Notes: generated from the sequence alone by a model not told the origin. Shown: positions 40,233 through 51,717, counted from the stretch's first letter. The stretch is DNA of 57,293 nt from Rhizobium sp. Q54 (GCA_945871425.1 CAMBVS010000020.1:1-57293), one strand, 5' to 3'. Program-made: numbers and translations.

Positions 40233-40997
40233 ATGTCGATTCGAAGACTATCACGGCCCGACGGCCACGAAATCGCGTTCCGCCGCGAGGTCGGGCGCGG
40301 TCCGGGCGTGATCTTCCTGGGTGGCTTCAATTCGGCCATGACCGGCGTCAAGGCGACCTGGCTCGACCGGCGCTGCCGGGCCGAAGGACGCGCCTTTCTC
40401 CGCTTCGACGGCTTCGGACACGGCGAATCGACCGGCAGCCTCGCCGAGGGCACGGTCGGCCGCTGGAAGGCGGATGCGCTCGCCGTGCTGGACGAACTGA
40501 CCGAGGGACCACAGGTGCTGGTCGGGTCCAGCATGGGTGTGTGGATCGCCTCGCTGGCCGCCGAGGCCAGGCCCGGGCGCGTCGCCGGACTCCTCGGCAT
40601 TGCCGGTGCTCCGGACTTCACCCGCGAGGTGATCGAGCCGTCGCTTTCTCCGGAGGCGCGCAGGGCGCTGGAGACAGATGGCGTCTGGCTTCGTCCGTCG
40701 GCCTATGGGCCGGAGCCCTATCCGGTCTCGCGGCGGGCGCTGGAGGAGGCGTCGGCGCATTTCGTCCTGCCGCGCCGGCTGGATTTCGGTTTCCCCGTGA
40801 GGCTGCTGCACGGGACGGCCGACGCCGACGTGTCGCCCGATCTCTCGCTCCGGCTCGCTCGTACCATCGACGGGCCGGACACGGCCGTCTCCCTGATCCC
40901 CGCCGGCGATCATCGGCTTTCGGAAGAGGCCGATCTCGCCCTGATCGGTCGTGCGCTGGATCAGCTTCTGGCCAGCGCCGCCAAGCCCTCGCGGTAG
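40233..40997 (+). CDS. Alpha/beta hydrolase
   Basis: A 254-residue serine hydrolase. It shows an oxyanion region VIFLGGFNSAMTG, then FDGFGHGES, and the nucleophile elbow VGSSMGVWIA. The acid is in LHGTADADVS and the histidine in PAGDHRLSEEADL. The pattern resembles the ABHD10/thioesterase-like group acting on acyl thioesters or esters. The start at 40233 follows GGAAGAGGGG; the frame upstream is shadow of the divergent glycosyltransferase. Its 3' end overlaps the convergent epimerase gene by 37 bases. Substrate unknown. Confidence 0.85.
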   Translation: MSIRRLSRPDGHEIAFRREVGRGPGVIFLGGFNSAMTGVKATWLDRRCRAEGRAFLRFDGFGHGESTGSLAEGTVGRWKADALAVLDELTEGPQVLVGSSMGVWIASLAAEARPGRVAGLLGIAGAPDFTREVIEPSLSPEARRALETDGVWLRPSAYGPEPYPVSRRALEEASAHFVLPRRLDFGFPVRLLHGTADADVSPDLSLRLARTIDGPDTAVSLIPAGDHRLSEEADLALIGRALDQLLASAAKPSR

Positions 40998-41821
40998 GTC
41001 GGGTAGCGGAGCCGGACGCCCAGCTCCTCCTTGATCCGCCGGTTGGAGACGCGCTTCAGCTCGTCGTAGAAGCTGCGTGCCATCGGCGAGAGATCGGCCG
41101 TCTCGAACGGGATCTCCGGCGGCGGTGGGATGCCGAGAAGGCGGCTCGCCTCGACGATCACGTCCTGGGGCGGTGCCGCCTCGTCGTCGCAGACATTGTA
41201 GGCGGTGCCGGGATGGGGCCTCGCCATCGAGGCTTCCAGCACCTGGACTATGTCCTCGACATGGATGCGGGAGAACACCTGGCCGGGCTTGATCACGCGC
41301 TTGGCGGTCCCGCTGCGTACCTGCTCGAAGGGACCGCGCCCGGGACCATAGATGCCGGCAAGTCGGAAGAGATGCACCGGGCGTCCATGCCGTCGCCAGA
41401 GATCGAGCCAGCCCTCCTCCGCCTCGACCCGACGGCGGCCGCGCTCGCCGGCCGGCCGGAGATCGCTCGACTCGTCGACCCAGTCGCCGCTGCGATCGCC
41501 ATAGACGCCGGTGGTCGAGAGATAGCCGATCCAGCTCGTGTCCAGGGCGGCGACGGCCTCGGCGTGACAGTCGAGCACGGGATCGCCGCGATCGTCGGGC
41601 GGAACCGACGAGAGGAGATGCGTGGTGCCGCCAAGCGCAACGGAGGGGTCAACAAGCGGGCGGTCGCGATCGAAGAGATGAGCCTCGATACCCTCGGCTG
41701 CCAAGGCCTTCCGGGTGTCCTCGCTCCGGCAGGTGCCGACGACCCTCCAGCCGCTCGCCTTCAGCGCGCGGGCCAGCGCGAGCGCGGAATAGCCGAGGCC
41801 GAAGCAGAAGAGACGAGGCAT
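40961..41821 (-). CDS. NAD-dependent epimerase/dehydratase-like SDR family protein
   Basis: A 286-residue extended-SDR protein. The nucleotide loop GLGYSALALARAL is at the N-terminus (GxGxxA variant). STTGVYGDRSGDWVDE contains the catalytic Tyr region, and FRLAGIYGPGRGPF and SRIHVEDIVQVL follow. The YxxxK pair of classical SDRs is not obvious, as in the YeeZ-like subgroup it resembles. Role is probably sugar-nucleotide or NAD(P)-linked metabolism, not more precisely known. It is divergent from the TPR gene with 34 bases between starts. Confidence 0.8.
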   Translation of the reverse strand: MPRLFCFGLGYSALALARALKASGWRVVGTCRSEDTRKALAAEGIEAHLFDRDRPLVDPSVALGGTTHLLSSVPPDDRGDPVLDCHAEAVAALDTSWIGYLSTTGVYGDRSGDWVDESSDLRPAGERGRRRVEAEEGWLDLWRRHGRPVHLFRLAGIYGPGRGPFEQVRSGTAKRVIKPGQVFSRIHVEDIVQVLEASMARPHPGTAYNVCDDEAAPPQDVIVEASRLLGIPPPPEIPFETADLSPMARSFYDELKRVSNRRIKEELGVRLRYPTYREGLAALARS

Positions 41822-41855
41822 GGACGGATAGGCTCCCGCGCCCTATCTAGCACGG

Positions 41856-42590
41856 GTGATCACCCATATCCTTCTCTTCGGCGTGATATCGCTCGTGGCG
41901 CCGGCGAAGGCCGAGGTCATCGGCGGCGAGGAATCCTATCGCGCCTGCATGGCGCTTGCCCGCTCGAACCCCACGGATGGCGAGGAGCGGGCGCGCGGCC
42001 TGATCGCGCTTCGGGGCGGAGCGCCGGCCCGGCATTGCCTGGCATCGGCGCTTCTCGGCCTCGGGCGATACGCCGACGCGGCCGATGCCTTCGTCGAGGT
42101 GGCGATCGAGACCCGCGACCCAGACTTGAGGATCGAGGCGCTGGGCCAGGCCGGGAACGTCTGGGTGTTGGCCGGAGACCTGTCGCGCGCCGTCGCTGCC
42201 TTCGGGCAGGCGATCAAGCTCCGATCCGATGATGCAGACCTCTTCATTGACCGGGCGATCGCGTTGGCCGCCGGCGCCAACTATTTCGAGGCGATCGACG
42301 ATCTGAACCGCGCCCTCGAGCTCGATCCGAGACGGGCCGAGGCCTATGTCTTCCGTGCCACCGCCTATCGCTATGTCGATGCGCCGGACCTGGCGCTCCA
42401 GGATGCCGAGGCGGCGCTCGCTCTCAAGCCGGGGCTGCTTGAGGCGCTGGTCGAGCGCGGCATCCTCCGCCGGCTCGCCGGCAACGCCGCCGGTGCCCGC
42501 GCCGACTGGATCTCGGTCCTGCAAAGGTCGCCGGAGAGCCCTGCGGCCGATGCCGCCCGCGACAACCTGGCGAAGCTCGATCTCCGATGA
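41856..42590 (+). CDS. Tetratricopeptide repeat protein, exported
   Basis: A 244-residue protein with an N-terminal signal peptide (MITHILLFGVISLVAPAKAE). About five TPR-like helical pairs follow, including GRYADAADAFVEVAIETRDP, GDLSRAVAAFGQAIKLRSDD, ANYFEAIDDLNRALELDPRR and DAPDLALQDAEAALALKPG. TPR arrays mediate protein contacts; the partner is unknown. GTG start at 41856. Its stop overlaps the ATG of the acetyltransferase gene (ATGA), so the pair is coupled. Confidence 0.85.
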   Translation: MITHILLFGVISLVAPAKAEVIGGEESYRACMALARSNPTDGEERARGLIALRGGAPARHCLASALLGLGRYADAADAFVEVAIETRDPDLRIEALGQAGNVWVLAGDLSRAVAAFGQAIKLRSDDADLFIDRAIALAAGANYFEAIDDLNRALELDPRRAEAYVFRATAYRYVDAPDLALQDAEAALALKPGLLEALVERGILRRLAGNAAGARADWISVLQRSPESPAADAARDNLAKLDLR

Positions 42591-43051
42591 TCATCCGTCG
42601 GTATGTGCCCGACGATCTCGACGGCCTGATCGCGCTCTTCCATGCCTCGGTCCGCCGCATCGCCATCAAGGACTATACGGAGGCCCAGGTGAAGGCCTGG
42701 GCGCCGGATGATCCCGACCGCGAGCGCTGGACCGTCCGCCGCGCCAGCCGGCCGACCTGGGTTGCCGAGATCGACGGTGCGCTGGCGGGATTCACCGATC
42801 TCGAGCCGGACGGCCATGTCGACATGATGTTCGTCCATCCCGACCACCAGGGCCGCGGCGTCGCCGGCGCTTTGCTTCGTCAGGTCGAAGCCGAGGCGGC
42901 GCGGCTCGGACTCGGCCGGCTTTTCACCGAGGCCAGCATCACCGCCCGCCCTTTCTTCGAGCGGAAGGGGTTCCGCATGATCGCGCCGCAGACCGTGAGC
43001 GTCCGCGGCCAGGACATGGTCAACTACCGGATGGAAAAACTCCTCCGCTAG
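42587..43051 (+). CDS. GNAT family N-acetyltransferase
   Basis: A 154-residue acetyl-CoA dependent acyltransferase. Motif A with the acetyl-CoA loop QGRGVAG lies at 88-94 in MFVHPDHQGRGVAGALL. Motif B is FFERKGFRMI near the C-terminus. Most similar in style to the PhnO/YafP-like group that opens IRRYVPDDLDGLIALFHASV. Substrate unknown. Coupled to the TPR gene by a 4-base overlap and ending one base from the convergent LysE gene. Confidence 0.88.
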   Translation: MIIRRYVPDDLDGLIALFHASVRRIAIKDYTEAQVKAWAPDDPDRERWTVRRASRPTWVAEIDGALAGFTDLEPDGHVDMMFVHPDHQGRGVAGALLRQVEAEAARLGLGRLFTEASITARPFFERKGFRMIAPQTVSVRGQDMVNYRMEKLLR

Positions 43052-43052
43052 C

Positions 43053-43682
43053 TCACGCCGGCGCCCGCCGCCAGAGAACCGTCAAGGCACCGGCGGCGAT
43101 CAGCAGCGTGCCGGAGACGCGGTTCACCGCCCGCTGGACCGAGGGCTTGCGGATGAAGTTGCGGGCTGCCGACGCCAGCAGCGCATAGGAGAGCGCGTTC
43201 AGCCCGCCCAGCACGACGAGGGTCGGAATGAACACCAGCATCTGCGGCAGGAACGGCTCGGACGCGGCCAGGAACTGCGGGAAGAAGGCGACGTAGAAGA
43301 CGATGCCCTTAGGGTTGAGTGTCGCCGCCACGTAGGAGTGGATGAAGATGCGGGACCGGCTCCATTCCGGCGGTGGCGCGATCTCGGTCGAGGTCTCGAC
43401 CGGCGCCCGCCAGAGCTTGGTGCCGAGATAGACCAGATAGGCGGCGCCGACCCATTTGACCGCGGTGAAGATCTCGGCCGATGTCGCGAGCAGGGCGCCG
43501 AGACCCAGCATCGACCCGGTCATCGCGGTGAAGTCGCCGAGCGCCACGCCGGCGACGATGGCATAGGCGGCACGGCGCCCATGGCCGAGCGCGTAGGAGA
43601 TCACCATCAGCACGGTGGGGCCGGGAATGGCGACGACGACGGCCGAAGTCACGGCGAAGGCGATCCAGGTCTCGAAGCTCAT
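43053..43682 (-). CDS. LysE family translocator (RhtB-like amino acid exporter)
   Basis: A 209-residue membrane protein with about six TM helices, exporting amino acids or their derivatives. It opens MSFETWIAFAVTSAVVVAIPGPTVLMVISYALGHGRRAA, the LysE/RhtB signature with the PGP turn. GVALGDF, WVGAAYLVYLGTKLWR and the TLNPKGIVFYVAFFPQF motif follow. The start at 43682 is supported by GGAGAG 6 bases upstream; 18 upstream codons are dropped. It is divergent from the HIT gene. Substrate unknown. Confidence 0.9.
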   Translation of the reverse strand: MSFETWIAFAVTSAVVVAIPGPTVLMVISYALGHGRRAAYAIVAGVALGDFTAMTGSMLGLGALLATSAEIFTAVKWVGAAYLVYLGTKLWRAPVETSTEIAPPPEWSRSRIFIHSYVAATLNPKGIVFYVAFFPQFLAASEPFLPQMLVFIPTLVVLGGLNALSYALLASAARNFIRKPSVQRAVNRVSGTLLIAAGALTVLWRRAPA

Positions 43683-43791
43683 CTCGGCTCTCCGCGGGGG
43701 AAAGCGGATCAATTCATCGGAATCCAGCAGATGCAACCCCGTGGTTCGGCGCTACAATCCGCGGCGTCCGCCTTCCACCGACAGGCCAGCC

Positions 43792-44232
43792 ATGTCCTCG
43801 ACCTGCCTCTTCTGCAAGATCGCCAAGCGCGAGATCCCGTCCCATGTCGTGCACGACGACGAGGACAGCTTCGCCTTCATGGACATTCGCCCGATCCGGC
43901 CGGGGCACGTGCTGGTCATTCCGAAACAGCACATCGACCATTTCTCAGACCTGCCGGAGGCGGCGGCGACCAAGGTACTGATGATCGCCCAGCGTCTGGC
44001 GAAGGCCATCCGCTCGAACTTGAAGCCGCCCCGAGTCGGCCTGCTGGTGGGAGGCTTCGCAGTTCCGCATGCTCACCTGCATGTGGTGCCCATGCATGAC
44101 GGCCACGACCTGACCTCGCAGAACTACGCCAAGGTCGTGGACGGGAAGGTCGCCTACGACATCGCCAACATCCCACCGGCGCCACCGGAGGCGCTGGCGG
44201 AGATGGCGGCGCGGCTCAAGAACCAAGCCTAG
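43792..44232 (+). CDS. HIT family hydrolase
   Basis: A 146-residue histidine-triad nucleotide-binding protein. The triad HAHLH spans 93-97 in VPHAHLHVVPMHDG. An N-terminal CLFCKI (C5, C8) with later residues can hold zinc. HIT proteins hydrolyse AMP-linked phosphoramidates or dinucleotides. The start at 43792 gives the standard N-terminus (CLFCKIAKREIPS); the longer frame upstream overlaps the divergent LysE promoter region. Confidence 0.9.
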   Translation: MSSTCLFCKIAKREIPSHVVHDDEDSFAFMDIRPIRPGHVLVIPKQHIDHFSDLPEAAATKVLMIAQRLAKAIRSNLKPPRVGLLVGGFAVPHAHLHVVPMHDGHDLTSQNYAKVVDGKVAYDIANIPPAPPEALAEMAARLKNQA

Positions 44233-44299
44233 CGTTCGACCGGCGACCCCGCCTATCATCCCCCGGCTTTTTCGAGATCGAGTTCAAAGGGAGCGTCCG

Positions 44300-46636
44300 A
44301 TGGGTCAGTTCGGATTCGGCCAGTCCGTCCGCCGCAAAGAGGACGTGCGCTTCATCACAGGCCGCGGACGTTACACCGACGACATCAACCTGCCGGGCCA
44401 GGCGGCGGCCTTCGTCGTGCGTTCGCCGCACGCGCACGCCACCTTCAACATCAAGGATATCGCCGCAGCGAAGAAGGCACCCGGCGTGCTCCTGGTGCTC
44501 ACCGGCGCCGACGTGGTCGCCGACAAGCTCGGCGACATCCCGTGCAAGGTGCCGATCAAGAACCGCGACGGCTCCAAGTCGGTGATGCCGCCCTATCCGC
44601 TGCTGGTCGACGGCACCGCGCGCCATGTCGGCGACGCGGTCGCGCTGGTCGTCGCCGAGACCCTGGCCCAGGCCCGCGACGCGGCCGAGCTGATCGAGAT
44701 CGATTGGAATCCGCTGCCGGCCGCCGCCGACACCAAGGGCGCCGCCGCGCCCGGCTCCGCGCAGGTCTGGCCGCAGGCGAAGAACAACCAGGTCTTCGAC
44801 TGGGAGCTCGGCGACGCCAAGGCCGCCGACGCCGCCCTCCAGAAGGCCGACCGGGTGGTCGAGCTCGACCTCATCAACAATCGCATCATCGTCAACTCGA
44901 TGGAGACCCGGGGTGCGCTCGGCGCCTTCGACGCTAAGGAGGACCGCTATCATCTCTACACGTCCTCGCAGGGTTCGCACTCGATCCAGGGCCTGCTGAC
45001 CGAGGTCTTCAAGGAGAAACCGGAGAAGTTCCACGTGGTGACGCCGGATGTCGGCGGCGGCTTCGGCATGAAGCTGTTCCTCTACCGCGAGTATTGCCTG
45101 GTTCTGTGGGCGGCGAAGAAGATCGGGCGGCCGGTCAAATGGGCGTCCGAGCGCCAGGAAGCCTTCCTCTCCGACACCCAGGGACGCGACCACGTGAGCA
45201 CGGCGCGCCTCGCGCTCGCCAAGGACGGCTCCTTCCTCGGCCTCAAGGTTCACACCATCGCCAATCTCGGCGCCTACCTCTCGAACTACGGGCCGTTCAT
45301 TCCGACGATGGCGGGCACCGGCATGCTCGCCGGCCTCTACTCGACGCCGGCCATCCACGCCCATATCCTCGGCGTGTTCACACACACCGTGCCGATCGAC
45401 GCCTATCGCGGCGCCGGCCGGCCGGAGGCTGCGTTCCTGGTCGAGCGCCTCGTCGACGTCGCTGCGCGCGAACTCGGGCTCTCGCCCGACGCGATCCGGC
45501 GGAAGAACTTCATCCCGTCGCAATCGATGCCGTTCAAGACGGCGCTCGGCGAGACCTACGACTCCGGCGACTTCACCGGCGCCATGGACAAGTGCATGGC
45601 CGCGGCCGATTGGAAGGGCGCGGCGGCACGGAAGGCAGCTTCGCAGAAGAAGGGTAAGCTCCGCGGCATCGGCATGGCCTGCTACGTCGAGGCCTGCAGC
45701 GGCGGCGGGCCCGAGAATGCCTGGATCGAGGTCGAGCCATCGGGCGCGGTGACCGTCCGCGTCGGCACGCAGTCCAACGGCCAGGGCCACGAGACCGCCT
45801 ATGCCCAGGTCGCCGCCGACAAGCTCGGCATCGACATCGAGCAGATCAAGGTGTCGCAGGGCGACACCGATGCGATGCCGTCGGGCGGCGGCACCGGCGG
45901 CTCGCGCTCGATTCCCGTCGGCGGCGTCTGCGTCGACGGCGCCGCGCTCGACGTCATCAACAAGGGCAAGAAGATCGCCGCCCACGTGTTGGAGGCGTCC
46001 GAAGCGGATATCGAGTTCGACGACGGGCGCTTCACCATCGCCGGCACCGACCGGCGGATGACCCTGTTCGAGGTGGCCGCCGCCGCCGCCGACCCAAGCC
46101 GGCGACCCGCCGGCGTCGAGTCGGGTTTGAACGGGACCAGCGGGTTCACGCCGCCGGCGTCCACCTACCCGAACGGTTGTCACATCGCGGAAGTCGAAGT
46201 CGATCCGGAGACCGGCCACGTCCAGGTCCAGAGCTACACCATCGTCGACGATTTCGGCACGGTGCTGAACCCGATGATGCTCCAGGGCCAGGTCCATGGC
46301 GGCATCGGCCAGGGGCTGGGCCAGGCGCTGCTGGAACGCTGCTCGTATGACGAGACCGGCCAGCTCGTCACCGGCTCGCTGATGGACTATTGCCTGCCGC
46401 GTGCCGGCGACATCCCCCACGTCGCTTTCGACATGAACCCGGTCAAGTGCAAGACTAACCCGCTCGGCCTCAAGGGCTGCGGCGAGGCCGGCGCCATCGG
46501 CGCGCCGCCGACGATCATCAACGCGCTGGTCGATGCGCTTCAGCCTTACGGTGTTCGGCACATCGATATGCCCGCCACGCCGGAGAAGGTGTGGGCGGCG
46601 ATCCGGGCCGGCTCGGCGAAGCGGGCGGCGGAGTAG
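44300..46636 (+). CDS. Xanthine dehydrogenase/CoxL-family molybdopterin-binding subunit
   Basis: A 778-residue large subunit of the molybdenum hydroxylase family. The aldehyde oxidase hammerhead domain (about 20-130) is followed by the Mo-cofactor domains. The active-site loop reads AYRGAGRPE (368-376), the form II pattern, rather than the Cys-bearing loop of true CO dehydrogenase; so this is not CO oxidation. The catalytic glutamate is E729 in [12 protein letters not shown]. The 2Fe-2S and FAD subunits normally encoded beside it are absent, so they must lie elsewhere or be shared. The next gene, cysQ, starts 1 base after its stop. Substrate unknown, probably an aldehyde or N-heterocycle. Confidence 0.88.
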   Translation: MGQFGFGQSVRRKEDVRFITGRGRYTDDINLPGQAAAFVVRSPHAHATFNIKDIAAAKKAPGVLLVLTGADVVADKLGDIPCKVPIKNRDGSKSVMPPYPLLVDGTARHVGDAVALVVAETLAQARDAAELIEIDWNPLPAAADTKGAAAPGSAQVWPQAKNNQVFDWELGDAKAADAALQKADRVVELDLINNRIIVNSMETRGALGAFDAKEDRYHLYTSSQGSHSIQGLLTEVFKEKPEKFHVVTPDVGGGFGMKLFLYREYCLVLWAAKKIGRPVKWASERQEAFLSDTQGRDHVSTARLALAKDGSFLGLKVHTIANLGAYLSNYGPFIPTMAGTGMLAGLYSTPAIHAHILGVFTHTVPIDAYRGAGRPEAAFLVERLVDVAARELGLSPDAIRRKNFIPSQSMPFKTALGETYDSGDFTGAMDKCMAAADWKGAAARKAASQKKGKLRGIGMACYVEACSGGGPENAWIEVEPSGAVTVRVGTQSNGQGHETAYAQVAADKLGIDIEQIKVSQGDTDAMPSGGGTGGSRSIPVGGVCVDGAALDVINKGKKIAAHVLEASEADIEFDDGRFTIAGTDRRMTLFEVAAAAADPSRRPAGVESGLNGTSGFTPPASTYPNGCHIAEVEVDPETGHVQVQSYTIVDDFGTVLNPMMLQGQVHGGIGQGLGQALLERCSYDETGQLVTGSLMDYCLPRAGDIPHVAFDMNPVKCKTNPLGLKGCGEAGAIGAPPTIINALVDALQPYGVRHIDMPATPEKVWAAIRAGSAKRAAE

Positions 46637-46637
46637 C

Positions 46638-47405
46638 GTGACGATCGAGGTCGCGGCGCTCCTGCCGGCCGTTGCGCTGGCGGCACGTCGGGCAGGAGCG
46701 GCGATCCTCCAGCACTACGAAGGCGACTTCGCCGTCGACCGGAAGGCCGACGGTTCGCCGGTGACCGCGGCCGACCATGCGTCGGAAGCTGTCATGTTGG
46801 CGGCGTTGAAGGTGCTGACGCCCGACATTCCCGTGGTCTCCGAGGAACAGGTCGAGGCCGGAAAGTTCCCGGACGTCTCAGCCGGGCGCTTCTGGCTGGT
46901 CGACCCGCTCGACGGCACCAAGGAGTTCGTCAAGCGCAACGGCGAGTTCGCCGTCGTCGCCGGCCTCGTCGTCGGCTTCAAGGCGGTTGCCGGGGTGATC
47001 TACGCGCCGGTTCCGGACGTCCTTTACGCCGGCGCCGCCGGCCATGCCTGGCGCGAGAGGGACGGACGCGTCGAACCGCTCTCCGCTCGCGTCGCGGCCT
47101 CCGACGGCCTCGTCGTCGCCATCAGCCGCTCGCATATCGGCCCGAAATTCGAATCCTATCTGGCGACCCTGCCGATCAAGGGGCGACGGCCCTGCGGCAG
47201 CGCCATCAAGTTCGGCCTGCTGGCGGCTGGCGAGGCCGACATCTACCCACGCTTCGGCCCGACCATGGAATGGGACACCGCGGCGGGCCATGCCATCCTC
47301 GAAGCGGCGGGCGGACGGATGGAGACGAAGGACGGCGAGCCGCTGATCTACGGCAAGCCGGGATTCCTCAACAACGGCTTCATTGCGCGGGGCCGAGCCG
47401 GTTAA
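46638..47405 (+). CDS. cysQ: 3'(2'),5'-bisphosphate nucleotidase
   Basis: A 255-residue Mg-dependent, Li-sensitive phosphatase of the inositol monophosphatase superfamily. It removes the 3'-phosphate from PAP/PAPS and so protects sulfur assimilation. Metal ligands visible: E70 in VVSEEQ and D89, D92, G93, T94 in [12 protein letters not shown]. The C-terminal [11 protein letters not shown] carries the last metal aspartate. GTG start at 46638, one base after the molybdo-subunit stop. It overlaps the convergent ParA-like gene by 26 bases. Confidence 0.9.
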   Translation: MTIEVAALLPAVALAARRAGAAILQHYEGDFAVDRKADGSPVTAADHASEAVMLAALKVLTPDIPVVSEEQVEAGKFPDVSAGRFWLVDPLDGTKEFVKRNGEFAVVAGLVVGFKAVAGVIYAPVPDVLYAGAAGHAWRERDGRVEPLSARVAASDGLVVAISRSHIGPKFESYLATLPIKGRRPCGSAIKFGLLAAGEADIYPRFGPTMEWDTAAGHAILEAAGGRMETKDGEPLIYGKPGFLNNGFIARGRAG

Positions 47406-48021
47406 GGATCTCGGCGGCGAGCGCCGCCATCTCCTGGCCGGCTGCGCTCGACGGACCGTGCTCGGCGATGCCGCGGCCCTCCAGGAGGGAGGCGGCGAAG
47501 GCGACGCGGCTACCGAGAACCGCCTCGGCTACCGGCACGCCGAGCTCGGCGTACTTCGCCCGCATCTGGTCGGCGAGCTTGCCGCGCGCCGGCATGCGGT
47601 TGAGGATCACCAGCGCCGGCCGCTTCTCGGCCTTGGCCAGATCGAGCGTGGTCTTGGTCGCCCACAGGTCCATCGGGCTCGGCTGTGCCGGCACCAGCAC
47701 CAGGTCGGCCGAGCGGACCGCGATCTTGGATTCGGTCTCGGCATGGGGCGGGCTGTCGACGATCACGAGATCGACGATGCGGGCCAGCTTCTCGACCTCG
47801 CTCTGCACGCGCCAGCCGCCGACGCAGCGGAGCTCGATCGGAACCGCATCCTTGACCCGCGCGCGCTCGGCGAACCACTTGGTCAGGCTCGCCTGCGGAT
47901 CGATGTCGACGACGCCGACCTTGTGTCCCTCCCCGGCCCAGGCGACGGCCAGGTGCGCGGCCAGGGTCGTCTTCCCGGCTCCGCCCTTCTGCTGCGCCAC
48001 CGTCACGATGCGCGCGGTCAT
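47380..48021 (-). CDS. ParA/MinD-like ATPase (AAA family)
   Basis: A 213-residue deviant Walker ATPase. KGGAGKTT lies at 12-19, with the signature lysine K12, then VVDIDPQASLTKWF, and VDLVIVDSPPH as Walker B. The short single-domain form resembles orphan ParA-like proteins that position cellular cargo (ParC-type) in alphaproteobacteria. No parB gene is beside it. The start at 48021 is preceded by GGAGGGG. It is divergent from the threonylcarbamoyl-AMP synthase gene. Confidence 0.88.
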   Translation of the reverse strand: MTARIVTVAQQKGGAGKTTLAAHLAVAWAGEGHKVGVVDIDPQASLTKWFAERARVKDAVPIELRCVGGWRVQSEVEKLARIVDLVIVDSPPHAETESKIAVRSADLVLVPAQPSPMDLWATKTTLDLAKAEKRPALVILNRMPARGKLADQMRAKYAELGVPVAEAVLGSRVAFAASLLEGRGIAEHGPSSAAGQEMAALAAEILNRLGPAQ

Positions 48022-48088
48022 CGGCCCCTCCATGGAATCGCCCCTATTGTGCGGAGGCGGGAAGTGGCCCACAAGGTGCGCCGCGAAC

Positions 48089-49033
48089 ATGACAACCGCG
48101 ACGGATTCCGCGATCGACGAGGCGACGGCCGCGCTTGCCGCCGGTGGCCTTGTCGCCTTTCCGACAGAGACCGTCTACGGCCTCGGCGCGGATGCGACCT
48201 CGGATGCGGCCGTCGCGCGGATCTACGAGGCCAAGGACCGGCCGCACTTCAATCCGCTGATCGCCCACGTTCCGGACCTGGCCGCGGCCGAACGGCTGGT
48301 CGTCTTCACCGATCCGGCGCGGCGGCTGGCCCGGGCGTTCTGGCCGGGGCCGCTGACGCTGGTCCTGGTACGCAAGGCCGGTTGCCCGGTCAGCCTCCTG
48401 GCCTCGGCGGGCCTCGACACGCTCGCAGTGCGCGTGCCCGACCATCCTCTGGCGCTGGCGCTGCTCCGTGCCTTCGGCCGCCCCCTGGTGGCGCCCTCGG
48501 CTAATCCGTCGGGGCAGCTGAGCCCGACCACCGCAGGCGACGTCCGCGATGCTCTCGGCGACAAGGTCGCGGTCGTCCTCGACGGCGGCCCATGCCGGGT
48601 CGGCGTCGAATCGACCGTCATCGACCTCTCCGGCGGGCACGCGGCTTTGTTGCGCCACGGCGGCGTTCCCGTCGAGGCGCTGGAGGCGATCCTCGGACCG
48701 CTGGCGGCGCCCGGAGACGGGCCGCTCAAGTCCCCGGGACAGCTCGACAGCCACTACGCCCCCCGGCTTCCCGTGCGCCTGGAGGCAAGCGAAGCGAAGG
48801 CGGACGAGGCGCTGCTGGCCTTCGGGCCTGAAGTGCCCGACGGTCTCAATCTCAGCCCGTCCGGCGATCTCGTCGAGGCCGCCGCCAACCTCTTCGCCTT
48901 CCTTCGCAGGCTCGATCGCCCGGGCCTGGCCGGCATCGCGGTGATGCCCATCCCGGATCGTGGGCTCGGCCGCGCCATCAACGACCGGCTTCGCCGCGCC
49001 GCCGCGCCGAGGCCGGCAGGGCAGGGACGATGA
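48089..49033 (+). CDS. L-threonylcarbamoyladenylate synthase (Sua5/YwlC type)
   Basis: A 314-residue enzyme that makes threonylcarbamoyl-AMP from threonine, bicarbonate and ATP, the first step of t6A modification at position 37 of ANN-decoding tRNAs. A YrdC-like domain (about 10-195) has GGLVAFPTETVYGLGADA, AKDRPHFNPLIAHV, RVPDHPLAL and SANPSG. A linker with SPGQLDSHYAP and a C-terminal Sua5 domain follow, making it the long form. Its stop overlaps the next ATG by 4 bases. It heads a four-gene run ending at 53505. Confidence 0.92.
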   Translation: MTTATDSAIDEATAALAAGGLVAFPTETVYGLGADATSDAAVARIYEAKDRPHFNPLIAHVPDLAAAERLVVFTDPARRLARAFWPGPLTLVLVRKAGCPVSLLASAGLDTLAVRVPDHPLALALLRAFGRPLVAPSANPSGQLSPTTAGDVRDALGDKVAVVLDGGPCRVGVESTVIDLSGGHAALLRHGGVPVEALEAILGPLAAPGDGPLKSPGQLDSHYAPRLPVRLEASEAKADEALLAFGPEVPDGLNLSPSGDLVEAAANLFAFLRRLDRPGLAGIAVMPIPDRGLGRAINDRLRRAAAPRPAGQGR

Positions 49034-50256
49034 GGCTCATCGGCGCCTCCCCGCAGCTCGCCTCAGGGTCGCTGCAGCTGGCGGTTGCCTTTGCGCTGCC
49101 GCTGGCGATCGTCGCCCCCCTGGGCCTGGCACCGCTTCTGCTTGCGGCCGCTCTCGGGATTCTCGTCGGCGACGGTTGGCCGCGCCGCGTCCATCGCCAT
49201 TTCGCCATCGCCACGGCCGTGCTCTCCCTGCTGGTCCTCTGGGGTGCTGCGAGCGCGCTCTGGTCGATCGACCCGGAACGCAGCATCTCGATGTCGGCGC
49301 GCCTTGCGCTCACCTTCGCCGCCGGCGGTGTCCTGCTCGACAAGGCGTTGCGCCTCGACCGCCGCGGGCGTCGTCGCCTGGCTGCGGCGGCGGCGATCGG
49401 CACCGCCGTCGGCGTTGCCGTCCTGCTGTCGGAGGCGATGACGGACCAGGTGATCCTACGCCTGGGGCGGGCCCTCATCGAGGCGCGCGAGCCGACGCCG
49501 GTGATGCTGAACCGGGCTTCGACGGTGCTTGCGCTGATGATCTGGCCGGCAGCCTATGCGCTCTATCGCTTCGGCGGCGCGGTGCCCCCGATCGTGATGC
49601 TGGCTGCGGCATTTGGCGCGTTGGCCTTGCTCGAGAACACCACGTCCTTCCTCGCCTGCCTCGGTGGATTTGCGGCGCTCCTTGCCGGGATCGCGATGCC
49701 GCGTCCGGTCCGCCGCATGGTGATCGCCGGCTCGGTCGTCGGTATCCTGGCAGCGCCTCTCGTCGTCTCGGTCCTGGCGGGCATGGAGTCCCTCCATCTC
49801 CAGATCAAGCCGTCGGCCGTTCATCGGCTGATGATCTGGCAGTTCACCGTCGATCGCATCGACGAACGGCCGCTGCTCGGCTGGGGTCTCGAGGCGACGC
49901 GAGACCTTCCGGGCGGGGACAACGAGGTCGCCTTCGCCACTCGGGACGGCGTGTGGACTCGGCAAGCCCTGCCTCTTCACACCCACAACGCCGCGCTCCA
50001 GCTCAGGGTCGAACTCGGCATCCTCGGGTCCGTCCTGCTGGCATTGCTCGTCGCCGGCGCCGGACTCGCCATCGGGCGGGTCGAGAACCGGGTTGCTCAC
50101 GGCACCCGTCTCGCCTTGCTGGTGACGCTGCTCACGGTGTCGATGGGGAGCTACGGCGTCTGGCAGTTCTGGTGGCTCGCGGCGGTCGCGGTATCGATTG
50201 CCGCGCTGGTCGGGGTCGGCTTGCCGGACTCCGAGGAAACCGATACATCGAATTGA
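49030..50256 (+). CDS. O-antigen ligase-like (Wzy/WaaL family) membrane protein
   Basis: A 408-residue polytopic protein with about eleven TM helices. A large periplasmic loop near 255-325 contains GWGLEATRDLP and HTHNAALQLRVELGILG, the Wzy_C/WaaL-type motif with the conserved histidine. Such proteins join or polymerise lipid-linked glycans at the periplasmic face. It is translationally coupled to the tRNA-modification gene before it and lies 16 bases before the flavoprotein gene. Ligase versus polymerase cannot be distinguished. Confidence 0.82.
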   Translation: MRLIGASPQLASGSLQLAVAFALPLAIVAPLGLAPLLLAAALGILVGDGWPRRVHRHFAIATAVLSLLVLWGAASALWSIDPERSISMSARLALTFAAGGVLLDKALRLDRRGRRRLAAAAAIGTAVGVAVLLSEAMTDQVILRLGRALIEAREPTPVMLNRASTVLALMIWPAAYALYRFGGAVPPIVMLAAAFGALALLENTTSFLACLGGFAALLAGIAMPRPVRRMVIAGSVVGILAAPLVVSVLAGMESLHLQIKPSAVHRLMIWQFTVDRIDERPLLGWGLEATRDLPGGDNEVAFATRDGVWTRQALPLHTHNAALQLRVELGILGSVLLALLVAGAGLAIGRVENRVAHGTRLALLVTLLTVSMGSYGVWQFWWLAAVAVSIAALVGVGLPDSEETDTSN

Positions 50257-50272
50257 AGCCGCCTGATCGGGG

Positions 50273-51715
<1,443 letters not shown>

Positions 51716-51717
51716 CC

